NCBI RefSeq assembly: GCF_014041995.1
Contig: NZ_CP059492.1
Span: 2,418,001-2,482,000, forward strand
DNA length: 64,000 bases
Direction of reading: 5' to 3'
Source of the DNA: Changpingibacter yushuensis
GTDB lineage: Bacteria > Actinomycetota > Actinomycetes > Actinomycetales > Actinomycetaceae
The notes beneath the pieces are model-generated. The model made no database searches. It was not told where the DNA came from and saw only the letters and a list, made by a program, of their open reading frames with translations. The translations under genes and the position numbers were made by a program. Position 1 is the first letter of the stretch. Every line of letters begins with the position of its first letter. This document shows positions 36,721-47,975 of this stretch, piece after piece.

Positions 36721-36819
36721 TTATCCGTACAACATGCGGTGTTCGAGCTGGCAAAGGTTCAGCAAGATCAGCAGCCAAGTCACCTGCACAGTCACTGAAC
36801 CGCCGAGCCCGCGACTCTA

Positions 36820-38457
<1,638 letters not shown>

Positions 38458-40827
38458 ATGTCCACGGATCTCTCACAGTCGCTGGGCGCATTCGTCCGCT
38501 CAGTATCCGGCAAGACTGCTAGCAGCTCCACTCCAATTGAGTATTGGAGCGGTTTGTCCCAGCTTGTGGTCGAGCACCTTGCCACCAATTGGGAAGCCAC
38601 AACTCAGGCCTATTCACATGTGCGGCAGGAGGCATACTTCTCAGCCGAGTTCCTTATGGGACGCGCACTTCTCAACAATCTCACCAATCTAGGGATCATC
38701 AACGAAGCCAAGGAGGCGCTAGCCTCCTACGGCCAGGACCTCTCCGACGTACTCGACGCCGAACACGATGCAGCGCTGGGAAACGGTGGCCTTGGCCGCC
38801 TCGCAGCCTGCTTCCTCGATTCGTGTGCAACACTCGACTTGCCTGTGACGGGTTACGGCATCCTGTATCGCTATGGCTTGTTCAAGCAGACTATCGACAA
38901 CGGATTCCAGAACGAGCACCCCGACCCCTGGATGGAAGAAGGCTACCCTTTCGTTATCCGCCGCGAAGAAGAAGCCAAGTACGTCAACTTTGCCGATATG
39001 AACGTTCGGGCCATCCCTTACGACATGCCGATCGTTGGTTACGGCACAAAGAATGTCAACACTTTGCGCCTGTGGAAGTCCGAACCGATCGAAGAATTTG
39101 ATTACGACGCCTTCAACTCCCAGCGTTTCACCGACGCTATTGTGGAACGTGAGCGCGTTGCCGATCTGTGCCGTGTTCTCTACCCGAACGACACTACGTA
39201 TGAAGGAAAGGTCCTGCGCGTTCGCCAGCAGTACTTCTTCGTCTCCGCCTCACTCCAGACAATGGTCGAGCGCTACAAGGATGAACACGGAGCGGATCTC
39301 TCAGACTTCGGCACCTACTACTCGATCCAGCTCAATGACACCCACCCTGTTCTTGCAATCCCTGAGCTCATGCGCATCCTCCTAGATGAGGAAGGCATGA
39401 CGTGGAAGCAGGCTTGGGCCATCGTCCAATCAACGTTCGCCTACACAAACCACACCGTGCTGACTGAAGCACTGGAGACTTGGGAAACCTCAATCTTCCA
39501 GAAGCTCTTCCCCCGCATCTTCGAGATCGTGGTTGAGATTGACCGCCGCTTCCGCCTTGAACTTGGCGAAGCCGGTTACCATCCCGGCAAGATCGACTAC
39601 ATGGCCCCTCTTTCGGGCGGACTGGTGCACATGGCGTGGATCGCCTGCTACGCATCCTTCTCTATCAACGGAGTGGCCGCACTACACACGGAGATTCTCA
39701 AACGCGAGACCCTCCATGACTGGTATGACATCTGGCCAGCAAAGTTCAACAACAAAACCAACGGAGTTACGCAGAGGCGCTGGCTCAACAGCTGCAACCC
39801 GAAGCTCTCAGCATTGCTCGCGCGCGAACTAGGTTCAGACGCATGGGTTCGCGATCTTGACCAGCTAAAGACGATTGTTGGCAAGGCCGACGACGACGCC
39901 GTGTTGGCCGAGTTGATGAACATCAAGCACGAGAACAAGGTGCGGTTTGCGCAATGGATTGAAAAGCGCCAAGGAGTCAAGATTCCGGTTGACGCAATCT
40001 ACGATGTTCAGATCAAGCGTCTTCACGAGTACAAGCGCCAGCTACTCAACGCGATCTACATTCTGGATCTGTTTTACCGCATCAAGGACGATCCGAACCT
40101 CGATGTGACTCCTCGAGTGTTCATCTTTGGAGCAAAAGCGGCGCCTGGCTACAAGCGAGCCAAGGCCATCATCAAGCTCATCAACGAGGTGGGCCGCGTG
40201 GTCAACTCTGATCCGGAGATGGAAGGCAAACTCGCAGTAGTGTTCGTAGAGAACTACAACGTGACCCCCGCCGAATACATCATTCCTGCAGCAGATATCT
40301 CAGAGCAGATCTCCATGGCAGGCAAGGAAGCGTCCGGAACATCGAACATGAAGTTCATGATGAATGGCGCTCTGACGCTCGGAACGCTTGACGGCGCAAA
40401 TGTGGAGATTCTGGAGGCTGTGGGCAGCGAGAACGCCTACATTTTCGGCGCAACTGAGGATGAGCTCCCCGAGTTGCGTAAGAACTACCAACCACGGGAG
40501 GCCTACGAGTCCGTCCCTGGCCTCAAGAGGGTTTTGGATGCTCTTGTTGACGGGACTCTGGACGATGGCGGAACAGGCGACTTCCACGATCTGCTCGCCA
40601 CCTTGCTCGATGGCACTTCTTGGGAGCCTGCGGACGTCTACTACCTGCTCGGGGACTTCGCGGACTACCGCGAGACCCGGGACCAGATGGCGGCCGATTA
40701 CCGGGACCAGATCAGTTGGGCCCGTAAGTGCTGGATAAACATCTGCGAATCCGGCCGCTTCTCATCTGATCGCACCATCTCCGACTATGCCAGCCAAGTG
40801 TGGAAGCTCGAAGCAACGGCAGTCTGA
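38458..40827 (+). CDS. glgP: Glycogen/alpha-glucan phosphorylase
   Basis: 789 aa GT35 enzyme that releases glucose-1-phosphate from alpha-1,4-glucan. N-terminal segments AYFSAEFLMGRALLNNL and GNGGLGRLAACFLDS, KRLHEYKRQLLN, and the pyridoxal-phosphate lysine in EASGTSNMKFMMNG are clear. GCAAGGAGATACAG precedes the ATG at 38458; the frame extends 20 codons further upstream without support. It is followed by a strong terminator and appears monocistronic. The sugar importer downstream could supply or share glucan metabolism. Confidence 0.97.
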   Translation: MSTDLSQSLGAFVRSVSGKTASSSTPIEYWSGLSQLVVEHLATNWEATTQAYSHVRQEAYFSAEFLMGRALLNNLTNLGIINEAKEALASYGQDLSDVLDAEHDAALGNGGLGRLAACFLDSCATLDLPVTGYGILYRYGLFKQTIDNGFQNEHPDPWMEEGYPFVIRREEEAKYVNFADMNVRAIPYDMPIVGYGTKNVNTLRLWKSEPIEEFDYDAFNSQRFTDAIVERERVADLCRVLYPNDTTYEGKVLRVRQQYFFVSASLQTMVERYKDEHGADLSDFGTYYSIQLNDTHPVLAIPELMRILLDEEGMTWKQAWAIVQSTFAYTNHTVLTEALETWETSIFQKLFPRIFEIVVEIDRRFRLELGEAGYHPGKIDYMAPLSGGLVHMAWIACYASFSINGVAALHTEILKRETLHDWYDIWPAKFNNKTNGVTQRRWLNSCNPKLSALLARELGSDAWVRDLDQLKTIVGKADDDAVLAELMNIKHENKVRFAQWIEKRQGVKIPVDAIYDVQIKRLHEYKRQLLNAIYILDLFYRIKDDPNLDVTPRVFIFGAKAAPGYKRAKAIIKLINEVGRVVNSDPEMEGKLAVVFVENYNVTPAEYIIPAADISEQISMAGKEASGTSNMKFMMNGALTLGTLDGANVEILEAVGSENAYIFGATEDELPELRKNYQPREAYESVPGLKRVLDALVDGTLDDGGTGDFHDLLATLLDGTSWEPADVYYLLGDFADYRETRDQMAADYRDQISWARKCWINICESGRFSSDRTISDYASQVWKLEATAV

Positions 40828-40865
40828 GGCACCACTATGAACTAGATGCGGCGAACCACCGCGGG

Positions 40866-40897
40866 AGGCGGGGCACTTCACATGAAGTGCCCCGCCT
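40866..40897 (+). terminator. Terminator of glgP
   Basis: AGGCGGGGCACTTCA pairs with TGAAGTGCCCCGCCT and runs into TTTC, 38 bp after the stop. Confidence 0.88.
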
Positions 40898-40909
40898 TTC
40901 TACTTGCAA

Positions 40910-40927
40910 GAGTGACTGTAACCACTC
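40910..40927. promoter_or_regulatory. Candidate operator O1, distal to the sugar ABC genes
   Basis: GAGTG-N8-CACTC enclosing ACTGTAACCAC. The same 11-bp core recurs at 41146-41156, next to the promoter of the importer. Confidence 0.35.
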
Positions 40928-41135
40928 CTGCAACTAAACACGCTCTTCCGCACCTTAGTGCGGAATTCGTACGGTTCCTACGCATTTCGCGCTCACGCAA
41001 GTGCTCCGGCGGGCTCGGCGGGTCACCCGCGTTTCTGACTAATAACTAGCCAAAGGTGCGCAGGGAGGTGCACATCACGACGAACTAGAAATCTGAGGTC
41101 ACAATTCTGCAACTTTTTTCGGCAAGAGTTTCAAA

Positions 41136-41158
41136 GTGTGGCTAGACTGTAACCACAC
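41136..41158 (+). promoter_or_regulatory. Promoter/operator of the sugar ABC operon
   Basis: GTGTGG-N11-CCACAC overlaps a -10 hexamer TAGACT (41143-41148) and the second ACTGTAACCAC copy. It lies 90 bp before the binding-protein ATG. A repressor bound here would cover the promoter. Confidence 0.4.
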
Positions 41159-41247
41159 CGATCAGGTTTCACCCCGTCGGATTGGAGAAACTACTCCGCG
41201 AGCAGTCCGCACACTGCTCAACATCATGTCCAAAGGAGGGCATAAAC

Positions 41248-42588
41248 ATGCGCCGCATGAAGAAGTACGCCGCGATCAGCGCAATTGGAGCAATGGCTCT
41301 TGGTAGTCTTGCTGCCTGCTCAAGCGATGATTCAGGTTCAAGCAACGGCTCATCAGATGAAGGTTCCGTCTACTACCTCAACTTCAAGCCCGAATCCGAG
41401 GACGCCTGGAAGTCCGTCGCGGCCAAGTACGAAGAGGAGACCGGCGTACCAGTCAAGATCGTGACTGCCGCATCTGGAACTTACGAAGAAACACTCAAGA
41501 CCGAACTTGCCAAGTCAGATGGACCAACACTGTTCAACATGAACGGCCCCGTTGGATATCAGACATGGAAGGATTACGCGCTCGACGTCACGAATGCGGA
41601 CTACACGAAGGCCCTCACAGACTCGAGCATGGCCGTCTCCAGCGATGGCAAGATCTATGGCGTCCCGTTCGCCACCGAAGGTTATGGCATCATCTACAAC
41701 GATGCCATCATGCAGAAGTACTTTGCCCTTGATGGCGCAGTTGTGACGTCGATCGACGAAATCAACAACTTCGCCACTCTCAAGGCCGTATCAGATGACA
41801 TGCAAGCCAAGAAGGACGAACTGGGAATCAAGGGTGTCTTCGCTTCCACCTCACTTGCCTCAGGCGAGGATTGGCGTTGGCAGACACACTTGGCCAATTA
41901 CCCTGTCTATTACGAGTACAAGGACTTGGGCGTTCAGGATTCTGACACCCTAGAACTAACCTACTCAGACAACTTCAAGAACATCTTCGACCTCTACTTG
42001 ACCGATTCGACAATCGATCCAGCACTCACCGGCGCAGCGACCGTGACTGATTCGATGTCCGAGTTCGCGCTTGGGCAAGCAGCTATGGTTCAGAACGGCA
42101 ACTGGGGGTGGAGCCAGATCGCCGACGTCGAAGGTAATACCGTCCAAGAGGGTGACATCCACTTCCTGCCGATCTACACCGGCGTGGAAGGCGAGGAGAA
42201 CAACGGCATCGCCATTGGTACCGAAAACTTCATGACAGTGAACTCCCAAGCTCCTGAGGCCGATCAGCAGGCATCGATCGACTTCCTCAACTGGCTCTTC
42301 ACATCAGACGAAGGCACCAAGCTGGTCTCCGATGAACTCGGTTTCATCGCACCATTCACCACGTTCGAGTCCCTGGCACCCGAGGATCCGCTGGGCAAGG
42401 AAGTCGTTGAGTACATGAACAACGATTCCCTGACCAACATCAACTGGGTCTTCACAACCTTCCCAAGCCAGGACTTCAAGGATGGCCTGGGCCAACAGTT
42501 GGCACAGTACGCCGCTGGCCAAGTGGAATGGAGTTCAGTCAAGGACTACTTCGTTTCCGAATGGGCTGCCCAGAAGGCTGGTAACTGA
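41248..42588 (+). CDS. Carbohydrate ABC transporter substrate-binding lipoprotein
   Basis: 446 aa solute-binding protein of the maltose/multiple-sugar type (family 1). The signal peptide ends in the lipobox LGSLAACSS (Cys24), followed by a Ser/Asp/Gly linker and the ligand-binding fold (VYYLNFKPESEDAW, ESLAPEDPLGKEVVEYMNN). AAAGGAGGG supports the ATG at 41248. A hairpin after the gene (42601-42632) separates it from the permeases and may keep it at higher level. The sugar is not identifiable; alpha-glucosides are plausible given glgP upstream. Confidence 0.93.
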   Translation: MRRMKKYAAISAIGAMALGSLAACSSDDSGSSNGSSDEGSVYYLNFKPESEDAWKSVAAKYEEETGVPVKIVTAASGTYEETLKTELAKSDGPTLFNMNGPVGYQTWKDYALDVTNADYTKALTDSSMAVSSDGKIYGVPFATEGYGIIYNDAIMQKYFALDGAVVTSIDEINNFATLKAVSDDMQAKKDELGIKGVFASTSLASGEDWRWQTHLANYPVYYEYKDLGVQDSDTLELTYSDNFKNIFDLYLTDSTIDPALTGAATVTDSMSEFALGQAAMVQNGNWGWSQIADVEGNTVQEGDIHFLPIYTGVEGEENNGIAIGTENFMTVNSQAPEADQQASIDFLNWLFTSDEGTKLVSDELGFIAPFTTFESLAPEDPLGKEVVEYMNNDSLTNINWVFTTFPSQDFKDGLGQQLAQYAAGQVEWSSVKDYFVSEWAAQKAGN

Positions 42589-42600
42589 TAATTGAACTGT

Positions 42601-42632
42601 TGGGGGAGGATCATCGGTTGAACCTCCCCCGA
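42601..42632 (+). terminator. Hairpin between binding protein and permease genes
   Basis: TGGGGGAGG pairs with CCTCCCCCG around a 13-nt loop, without a strong T run. It is probably a partial terminator or mRNA-stabilising structure. Confidence 0.6.
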
Positions 42633-42681
42633 CGATTCTTCTAGGCCGGCGTGAGCTATCCGCTCGCGACAGGAGAAGGAA

Positions 42682-43527
42682 ATGACCAGATCTCTCAAGA
42701 AGTACTTCGCAGTTTTCACTGGGCCCACCATCCTCGCATTTGCGATCGCGTTCCTCGTTCCATTTGCGCTGGGCCTGTATTTGTCTTTCACCGACTTCAC
42801 CACGCTGACAAACGCTGAATGGGTCGGCACATCGAACTACGCGCAGGTTTTCACGGATCGCCAAGGATTCACCCAAGCCTTGCTGTTCACGGTTCTCGTT
42901 TCTGCGGTCTCAATCGTCACAGTTAACATCGGCGCGTTTGTACTCGCGTACTTGCTCACAAGGAAACTTCGTGGCACCAACGTGTTCCGAACAATCTTCT
43001 TCATGCCAAACCTCATTGGCGGAATCGTTCTGGGCTACACGTGGCAGGTCATGCTCAACGCCATTCTGCGCCAATGGAACATGACGATTATGCTGGATTG
43101 GCGGCTGGGCTTCGCCGGCATGATCATGCTGATCAACTGGCAGCTCATGGGGTACATGATGATCATCTATATTGCTGGGCTTCAGAACATTCCACCGGAA
43201 CTCCTCGAAGCCGCAGAGATCGACGGCGCAGGCCGGTGGCAGACGCTTCGCAATGTCACGATCCCCATGGTGATGCCTTCGATCACGATCTGCCTGTTCC
43301 TCACATTGGCGAACACGTTCAAGCTCTATGACCAGAACTTGGCCTTGACCAACGGCGCTCCGCTCGATCAAACCCAAATGGCCGCCCTCAACATCGTTAG
43401 CACGATGTACACAAAGGTTGGTCAAGAAGGTATCGCTCAGGCTAAAGCTGTTGTGTTCTTCTTGATTGTCTCGGTCATCGCACTTATACAGCTGCGAGCC
43501 ACTCGCCAGAGGGAGGTAGATCAGTGA
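42682..43527 (+). CDS. Sugar ABC transporter permease (MalF/UgpA type)
   Basis: 281 aa with six predicted membrane helices. The EAA loop EAAEIDGAGRWQTLRNVTIP contacts the ATPase. It forms a heterodimer with the next gene, whose GTG overlaps this stop (GTGA at 43524). GGAGAAGG precedes the ATG. No ATPase gene follows, so a shared MsmK/UgpC-type ATPase elsewhere is expected. Confidence 0.95.
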   Translation: MTRSLKKYFAVFTGPTILAFAIAFLVPFALGLYLSFTDFTTLTNAEWVGTSNYAQVFTDRQGFTQALLFTVLVSAVSIVTVNIGAFVLAYLLTRKLRGTNVFRTIFFMPNLIGGIVLGYTWQVMLNAILRQWNMTIMLDWRLGFAGMIMLINWQLMGYMMIIYIAGLQNIPPELLEAAEIDGAGRWQTLRNVTIPMVMPSITICLFLTLANTFKLYDQNLALTNGAPLDQTQMAALNIVSTMYTKVGQEGIAQAKAVVFFLIVSVIALIQLRATRQREVDQ

Positions 43528-44435
43528 GCACCGCAACCGCCACTCCGATTCTGACAAAGGAACTTGCTGCCAAGAAACCCATGCCACAGGGCCGTAAGCG
43601 TGAATCGAGCGCTTCTCGGTTGGCGTTGACGGTTTTCCTTACGCTTCTTTCCGTTGTGTACATGGTGCCTTTGCTGTTCATTCTGCTGAACTCGTTCAAA
43701 GGCAAGTTCTACATCTCTGACAGCCCGTTCTCGATTCCAACTGGCGATACATTCGTGGGTTGGGACAACTACGCAACGGGTCTTTCGCTCTCCGGATTCG
43801 CACGAGCAATCGGCGTCTCGGCGTTCATCACAGTGGTATCCGTTATCGTCATTGTGTTCTTCTGTGCAATGACGGCGTACTACATCACCCGGGTGAAGAC
43901 GTGGTGGACCTCGGCGATCTACTACATGTTTGCCTTCTCAATGATCGCTCCTTTCCAAATGGTCATGTTCCCCACCGTCAAGGTGGCCGACATGCTCAAC
44001 CTCGCAACTCCGTGGGGCATGGTGGTGCTCTACTTGGGATTCGGTGCAGGCCTCTCCGTGTTCCTTTATTCCGGGTTTGTGAAGTCGATTCCGTTGGAAA
44101 TTGAGGAAGCAGCTTTGATTGACGGATGTTCTCCGCTGCAAAACTACTTCAGAGTAGTCATGCCACTCCTCAAGCCCACGGCCATCACCGTGGCGATCCT
44201 CAACGCCATGTGGGTATGGAACGATTACCTCCTCCCCTATTTGGTGATTGGGCAGAACGAGAAGTACCGCACTATTCCCGTGGTTATCCAGATGCTCGTC
44301 GGATCCAACGGAAATCGCGACATGGGTGCTCAGATGGCCATGCTGGTGCTAGCCATCATTCCGATCGTCGTCTTCTATCTCGCTGCCCAGAAACACATCA
44401 TCGAAGGTGTGGCTGCTGGTGCCGTGAAGGGCTGA
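43524..44435 (+). CDS. Carbohydrate ABC transporter permease (MalG type)
   Basis: 303 aa. A cytoplasmic N-terminal extension of ~30 residues precedes six membrane helices. The EAA loop EEAALIDGCSPLQNYFRVVM is present. It starts at GTG 43524, overlapping the first permease gene, and partners it. Two hairpins follow the stop. Confidence 0.95.
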   Translation: MSTATATPILTKELAAKKPMPQGRKRESSASRLALTVFLTLLSVVYMVPLLFILLNSFKGKFYISDSPFSIPTGDTFVGWDNYATGLSLSGFARAIGVSAFITVVSVIVIVFFCAMTAYYITRVKTWWTSAIYYMFAFSMIAPFQMVMFPTVKVADMLNLATPWGMVVLYLGFGAGLSVFLYSGFVKSIPLEIEEAALIDGCSPLQNYFRVVMPLLKPTAITVAILNAMWVWNDYLLPYLVIGQNEKYRTIPVVIQMLVGSNGNRDMGAQMAMLVLAIIPIVVFYLAAQKHIIEGVAAGAVKG

Positions 44436-44448
44436 TCGGACACAAACT

Positions 44449-44509
44449 GTTCCTCGCCACCGGCCTGGCGAGGAACAAGGGTCTGGGAGGCGCGCAGCCT
44501 CCCAGACCC
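44449..44509 (+). terminator. Tandem terminator hairpins after the permease genes
   Basis: Hairpin 1 pairs GTTCCTCGCCA (44449-44459) with TGGCGAGGAAC (44466-44476). Hairpin 2 pairs GGGTCTGGGAGGC (44479-44491) with GCCTCCCAGACCC (44497-44509). Neither has a clear T run. Confidence 0.65.
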
Positions 44510-44578
44510 CACAGCTACTCTGGAGGCGGACAGTTTGCACTGCCCGCCTCCGCTCGTTTCACCTAAAGGAAAGGCACC

Positions 44579-45211
44579 ATGGCTGGCTTGCTCGCACCTG
44601 ACTCCTCGTTCTACAAGGCTCTTTCAGCAGCCACAGATCTGGTGTTGGTCAACCTTGCCACTCTTGCAGGATGCATCCCCATTGTCACCGCAGGCGCTTC
44701 GCTGACGGCTTGCGCTCGCGTGACCATGGAAATGGCACGCGAGGAGGATTCATACATCATGCGGACGTGGTGGCGTTCGTTCCGAAGCAACCTCATTCAG
44801 TCCTTTGGTTGGTGGATTCCAACCCTAGTCATCGTGATTCTCGCGTGGCTTGAAAACTGGCTGCTGGGTGGCATCTCCAGTCCCAGTACGGCAGGAGCAC
44901 TAACCGGAGTCCTCGTGATTGGGCTCGTCGTACTGCTTGCCATCCTTGTTTGGCTTCTGCCCCTTCAAGCCTTCTTCACCAACTCCGTTGGCGGACATGT
45001 GGGAAACGCAGCCATGCTTGCGATCGGCAAGTTGGTGCAGACTATCCTCTGTCTGCTAGTTCTTGCACTTCCAGTTGTGTTGTTTGCCTTCCTCCCGGGT
45101 TCACGAGTGGCCGTCGCCTGGTTCATGGTGATTATTGGCTTCGCATTCATTAGCTACATGGCTGCTCTAATTCAGGCCAAGACGATTAATGCACTCCGTG
45201 ATGCTGCTTGA
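44579..45211 (+). CDS. YesL-family (DUF624) membrane protein
   Basis: 210 aa with about five membrane helices. The N-terminal FYKALSAATDLVLVNLATLA and TAGASLTACARVTMEM segments match the YesL/DUF624 family, whose genes commonly accompany sugar ABC importers. It is the last gene of the importer cluster, separated from the second permease by hairpins. The exact role is unknown. AAAGGAAAGG precedes the ATG. Confidence 0.88.
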   Translation: MAGLLAPDSSFYKALSAATDLVLVNLATLAGCIPIVTAGASLTACARVTMEMAREEDSYIMRTWWRSFRSNLIQSFGWWIPTLVIVILAWLENWLLGGISSPSTAGALTGVLVIGLVVLLAILVWLLPLQAFFTNSVGGHVGNAAMLAIGKLVQTILCLLVLALPVVLFAFLPGSRVAVAWFMVIIGFAFISYMAALIQAKTINALRDAA

Positions 45212-45258
45212 GCTCACGGACTAGGGGCGATCCCAACAGGCAAGGCGCATAAACGAGA

Positions 45259-45284
45259 GTGGGGCGGCCCGAAGGCCGCCCCAC
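45259..45284. terminator. Bidirectional terminator between YesL-like gene and fbaA
   Basis: An 11-bp perfect stem GTGGGGCGGCC/GGCCGCCCCAC with a CGAA loop lies between convergent genes. Confidence 0.85.
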
Positions 45285-45307
45285 AATCAGTCACTTGAGA
45301 AGTGAAA

Positions 45308-46333
45308 TCACTTCATCTTGGTGCCTGTGGATCCAAGTCGCTCACACGCTTCGACTACGCGAGCTGCCATGCCAGCTTCGCCAGCCTTACCCCATGCGCG
45401 AGGATCGTAGGTCTTCTTGTTGCCAACTTCGCCGTCGATCTTGAGGACGCCGTCGTAGTTCTTGTACATCCAGTCGGCCACTGGGCGAGTGAAGGCGTAC
45501 TGGGTATCGGTGTCAACGTTCATCTTGATGACGCCGTTTGCCACAGCAGTTGCGATCTCTTCTTCGGTTGAGCCAGAGCCACCGTGCATGACCAAATCGA
45601 ATGGACGATCGCCAGCGTTGAAGTGTTCGCCAACTTCAGCCTGGATTGTGCCGAGCAGTTCTGGGCGCAGCTTCACATGGCCAGGCTTGTAGGCGCCATG
45701 CACGTTGCCGAAGGTCAGAGCGGTCAGGTAACGTCCCTTTTCGCCCAGCCCAAGGGCTTCGACAGTCTTGATGCCATCGGCAGTGGACGTGTACAGCTTG
45801 TCATTGATCTCGCCAACAACGCCGTCTTCTTCGCCACCAACTGCGCCGACCTCAATTTCGAGGATGGTCTTGGAAGCAACAGCCTTGTCAAGGAGACGCT
45901 TTGCGATCTCGAGGTTCTCATCAAGCGGGATTGCCGAACCATCCCACATGTGGGACTGGTACCAAGGCAAACGGCCAGCCTTGACCTCTTCGATTTCAAG
46001 ATCCATGATGGCTTCGGTCCACGAAGCGAGGTTCTGCTTTGCGCAGTGATCGGTGTGCAGAGCTACGGTCACATCGTAGTTCTTGGCAATCTCACGGGCG
46101 TAGGCGGCCATGGCCAAGGTGCCGGCAATGCGGTCCTTGATGGTTGAACCTGACCAGTATTCGGCGCCACCAACGGACACCTGCAGGATGCCGTCAGACT
46201 CCGCCTCCGCAAAGCCGCGGATTGCTGCAGTAAGTGTCTGAGACGATGTTACGTTGATCGCGGGGTAGGCAAACTTGCCAGCCTTCGCGCGGTCCAGCAT
46301 TTCGCCATAGACCTCGGGGGTTGCGATAGGCAC
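45308..46333 (-). CDS. fbaA: Class II fructose-bisphosphate aldolase
   Basis: 341 aa zinc-dependent aldolase splitting fructose-1,6-bisphosphate in glycolysis. The zinc and active-site motif VALHTDHCAKQN, EIEVGAVGGEEDGV, and the phosphate-binding LVMHGGSGSTEEEI are diagnostic. GTG at 46333 follows AAGGAG. It is monocistronic in appearance. Confidence 0.97.
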   Translation of the reverse strand: MPIATPEVYGEMLDRAKAGKFAYPAINVTSSQTLTAAIRGFAEAESDGILQVSVGGAEYWSGSTIKDRIAGTLAMAAYAREIAKNYDVTVALHTDHCAKQNLASWTEAIMDLEIEEVKAGRLPWYQSHMWDGSAIPLDENLEIAKRLLDKAVASKTILEIEVGAVGGEEDGVVGEINDKLYTSTADGIKTVEALGLGEKGRYLTALTFGNVHGAYKPGHVKLRPELLGTIQAEVGEHFNAGDRPFDLVMHGGSGSTEEEIATAVANGVIKMNVDTDTQYAFTRPVADWMYKNYDGVLKIDGEVGNKKTYDPRAWGKAGEAGMAARVVEACERLGSTGTKMK

Positions 46334-46475
46334 GGAAAACTCTCCTTCGATTGATTCCAGGACATCTACATTCTCTCACTTCACAACCCAAGAAGTGAAA
46401 GTCCTTAGGGCCTCTTTTCCACCCAACTTCTGTGACCCGGATCTCGGAGGAACGTTGAGCCACCGTACGTCAGGT

Positions 46476-47186
46476 TCAGGCCCGCCACTGGGAAATCCAC
46501 CAGTGGATTGCGATAGCAGCAGCAGCTGCCACGTTGAGCGACCGCGTAGAACCATACTGTTCGATTCGCACCGCAGCTCCACATACGGCCGCCATCTCTT
46601 CTGAAATACCTGCCGACTCCTGGCCAAATACCAGCAGGCAGTTCTCTGGAAGCTTCGTATCCTCTAACCGCGTGGAGTGCTCCGGATTGTCGATGGCCAC
46701 CAACTGGTATCCATTCTCCGTGGCCCAATTGGCCAAATCTCGGGCATCGGGATGATAGTAGACGTCCACATATCTGTCTGTCACCATGGCGCCACGTTTA
46801 TTCCAGCGCCGCCTGCCCACAATGTGAACCCCACCCACATTGAACGCGTTGCCTGAACGCACGATCGAACCGATGTTGAGGTCATGTTCTAGATTCTCAA
46901 TTGCGATGTGCAGTTTGGAGCGGTGAGTGTCAAGATCCTGCCTGATCGCTTCGACCGACCAGTACCGGTACCGGTCCAAGATATTTCGGTGATCCCCATG
47001 TTCCAGCAGTTGTGGATCAAGGCGGGGATCTTCCGGCCACGGCCTAGCCATAGGGCCAACTCCGATGATCCGTGCACCCGGCCTGCGCTGGTAGGCGGCA
47101 TCCTCATCAAACGCGGGGTCATCCATCATGCCATCCGGACCTGCAGCCGGTTGTATATCCAGCGCAGCATCTTCAGTTTCTGACAT
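46476..47186 (-). CDS. SpoU/TrmH-family RNA 2'-O-ribose methyltransferase
   Basis: 236 aa SPOUT-fold enzyme. An acidic N-terminal extension of ~70 residues precedes the SPOUT domain, with NLEHDLNIGSIVRSGNAFNV (motif 1), LLVFGQESAGI (motif 2) and IEQYGSTRSLNVAAAAAIA (motif 3), which together form the SAM knot. The RNA target, tRNA or rRNA, cannot be told from sequence. AAAGGATC precedes the ATG at 47186. The open frame upstream runs into a degenerate copy of the pyrE 3' end. The gene is next to pyrE in many actinobacteria. Confidence 0.92.
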   Translation of the reverse strand: MSETEDAALDIQPAAGPDGMMDDPAFDEDAAYQRRPGARIIGVGPMARPWPEDPRLDPQLLEHGDHRNILDRYRYWSVEAIRQDLDTHRSKLHIAIENLEHDLNIGSIVRSGNAFNVGGVHIVGRRRWNKRGAMVTDRYVDVYYHPDARDLANWATENGYQLVAIDNPEHSTRLEDTKLPENCLLVFGQESAGISEEMAAVCGAAVRIEQYGSTRSLNVAAAAAIAIHWWISQWRA

Positions 47187-47243
47187 AGAAGATCCTTTGG
47201 CTCCTAGCATCTGACCACAACTTGCCCGCCACACTGCAAGGTC

Positions 47244-47320
47244 AGACTTGCCGTTCAAGTCCAAGATCCTCAGGGTGCAGTGCAGCGCCACAGAATAGGG
47301 TACCCCGTGCACATCAATCC
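47244..47320 (-). pseudogene. Degenerate copy of the pyrE 3' end
   Basis: This stretch aligns with 47978-48050, the last codons of pyrE, with small indels. The translated remnant HGVPYSVALHCTLRILDLNG mirrors HGIPYFAALHLEDLGLEPQ. It lies upstream of the SpoU gene and, with the true pyrE end, brackets the fragmentary ABC-2 genes. Confidence 0.75.
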
Positions 47321-47370
47321 TTAGGCCCTCATCCGGTGCATCACACCATGACTATTCACCGAGCCAGTCT

Positions 47371-47402
47371 CGTGGTCATGCGTGGCGCAACGCGTGACCA
47401 CG
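47371..47402. terminator. Inverted repeat after the ABC-2 fragment
   Basis: CGTGGTCATGCGT (47371-47383) pairs with ACGCGTGACCACG (47390-47402) with one wobble around a 6-nt loop. Confidence 0.5.
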
Positions 47403-47478
47403 TCGTAACTCGGCGTCCAACCAAGAGCCAACGCGAAGTCGGGCGCCTTGCAAGACGTGGGCGCCTACCAAGAATAGG

Positions 47479-47972
47479 TCACAGGTTACGGCTCACCTGC
47501 GACAAATCAACATTTCGCCGCGTCAGAGCCCACGCTGCCAGCCAGACTGCGCAGCACAGTGCGGCAATAACACCCAACTCATGCAACGAACGTAAAAGCG
47601 TGGAATCTCCCAGAAGAGGCGCACGCACGCCATCAATAACGTAGGTGAAGGGGTTCAACCGTGCCACTACTTCAAGCCCGTGTGGAAGGGAATCCACAGG
47701 CACGAATGACGCCCCAAGTGTAAGGACGAGAGTCGAGACGAAAGAAATGAGGACAAAACGGTCGTGAACCACAGCCACCCAAGTGGCAATTGCTGCGCTT
47801 CCGACGGCTAGAAACATCAGGGCCGCAAGAGCGAAGGCCGCAAGCGCAGAATCAGACGCTTGAACCGGGGCAAGAAGCAAGGCAAGGAAGAAAGTGCACA
47901 ACACACTCAGACATCAAGATCGCTGGCGTGGATAGCCTCTAGAGCAACCACGTCAGCACCCGCCTCCCGCTG
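47479..47972 (-). pseudogene. Truncated ABC-2 exporter remnants (ATPase C-terminus + permease C-terminal half)
   Basis: From pyrE outward, an open stretch REAGADVVALEAIHASDLDV and a stop (about 47972-47910) looks like the last residues of a DrrA-type ABC ATPase. It is followed by about 140 codons (47904-47479) of the C-terminal half of an ABC-2 permease (VARLNPFTYVIDGVRAPLL, then membrane helices). The N-terminal half of the permease and nearly all of the ATPase are missing. The fragment has no plausible start or Shine-Dalgarno site. This is decayed material between pyrE and its degenerate 3' copy. Confidence 0.75.
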
Positions 47973-47975
47973 AAA

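Noticed and set aside
42682-45211. Missing ATPase in the sugar importer as a gene loss
   Set aside because: This importer class commonly uses a shared ATPase encoded elsewhere, so absence here is normal.
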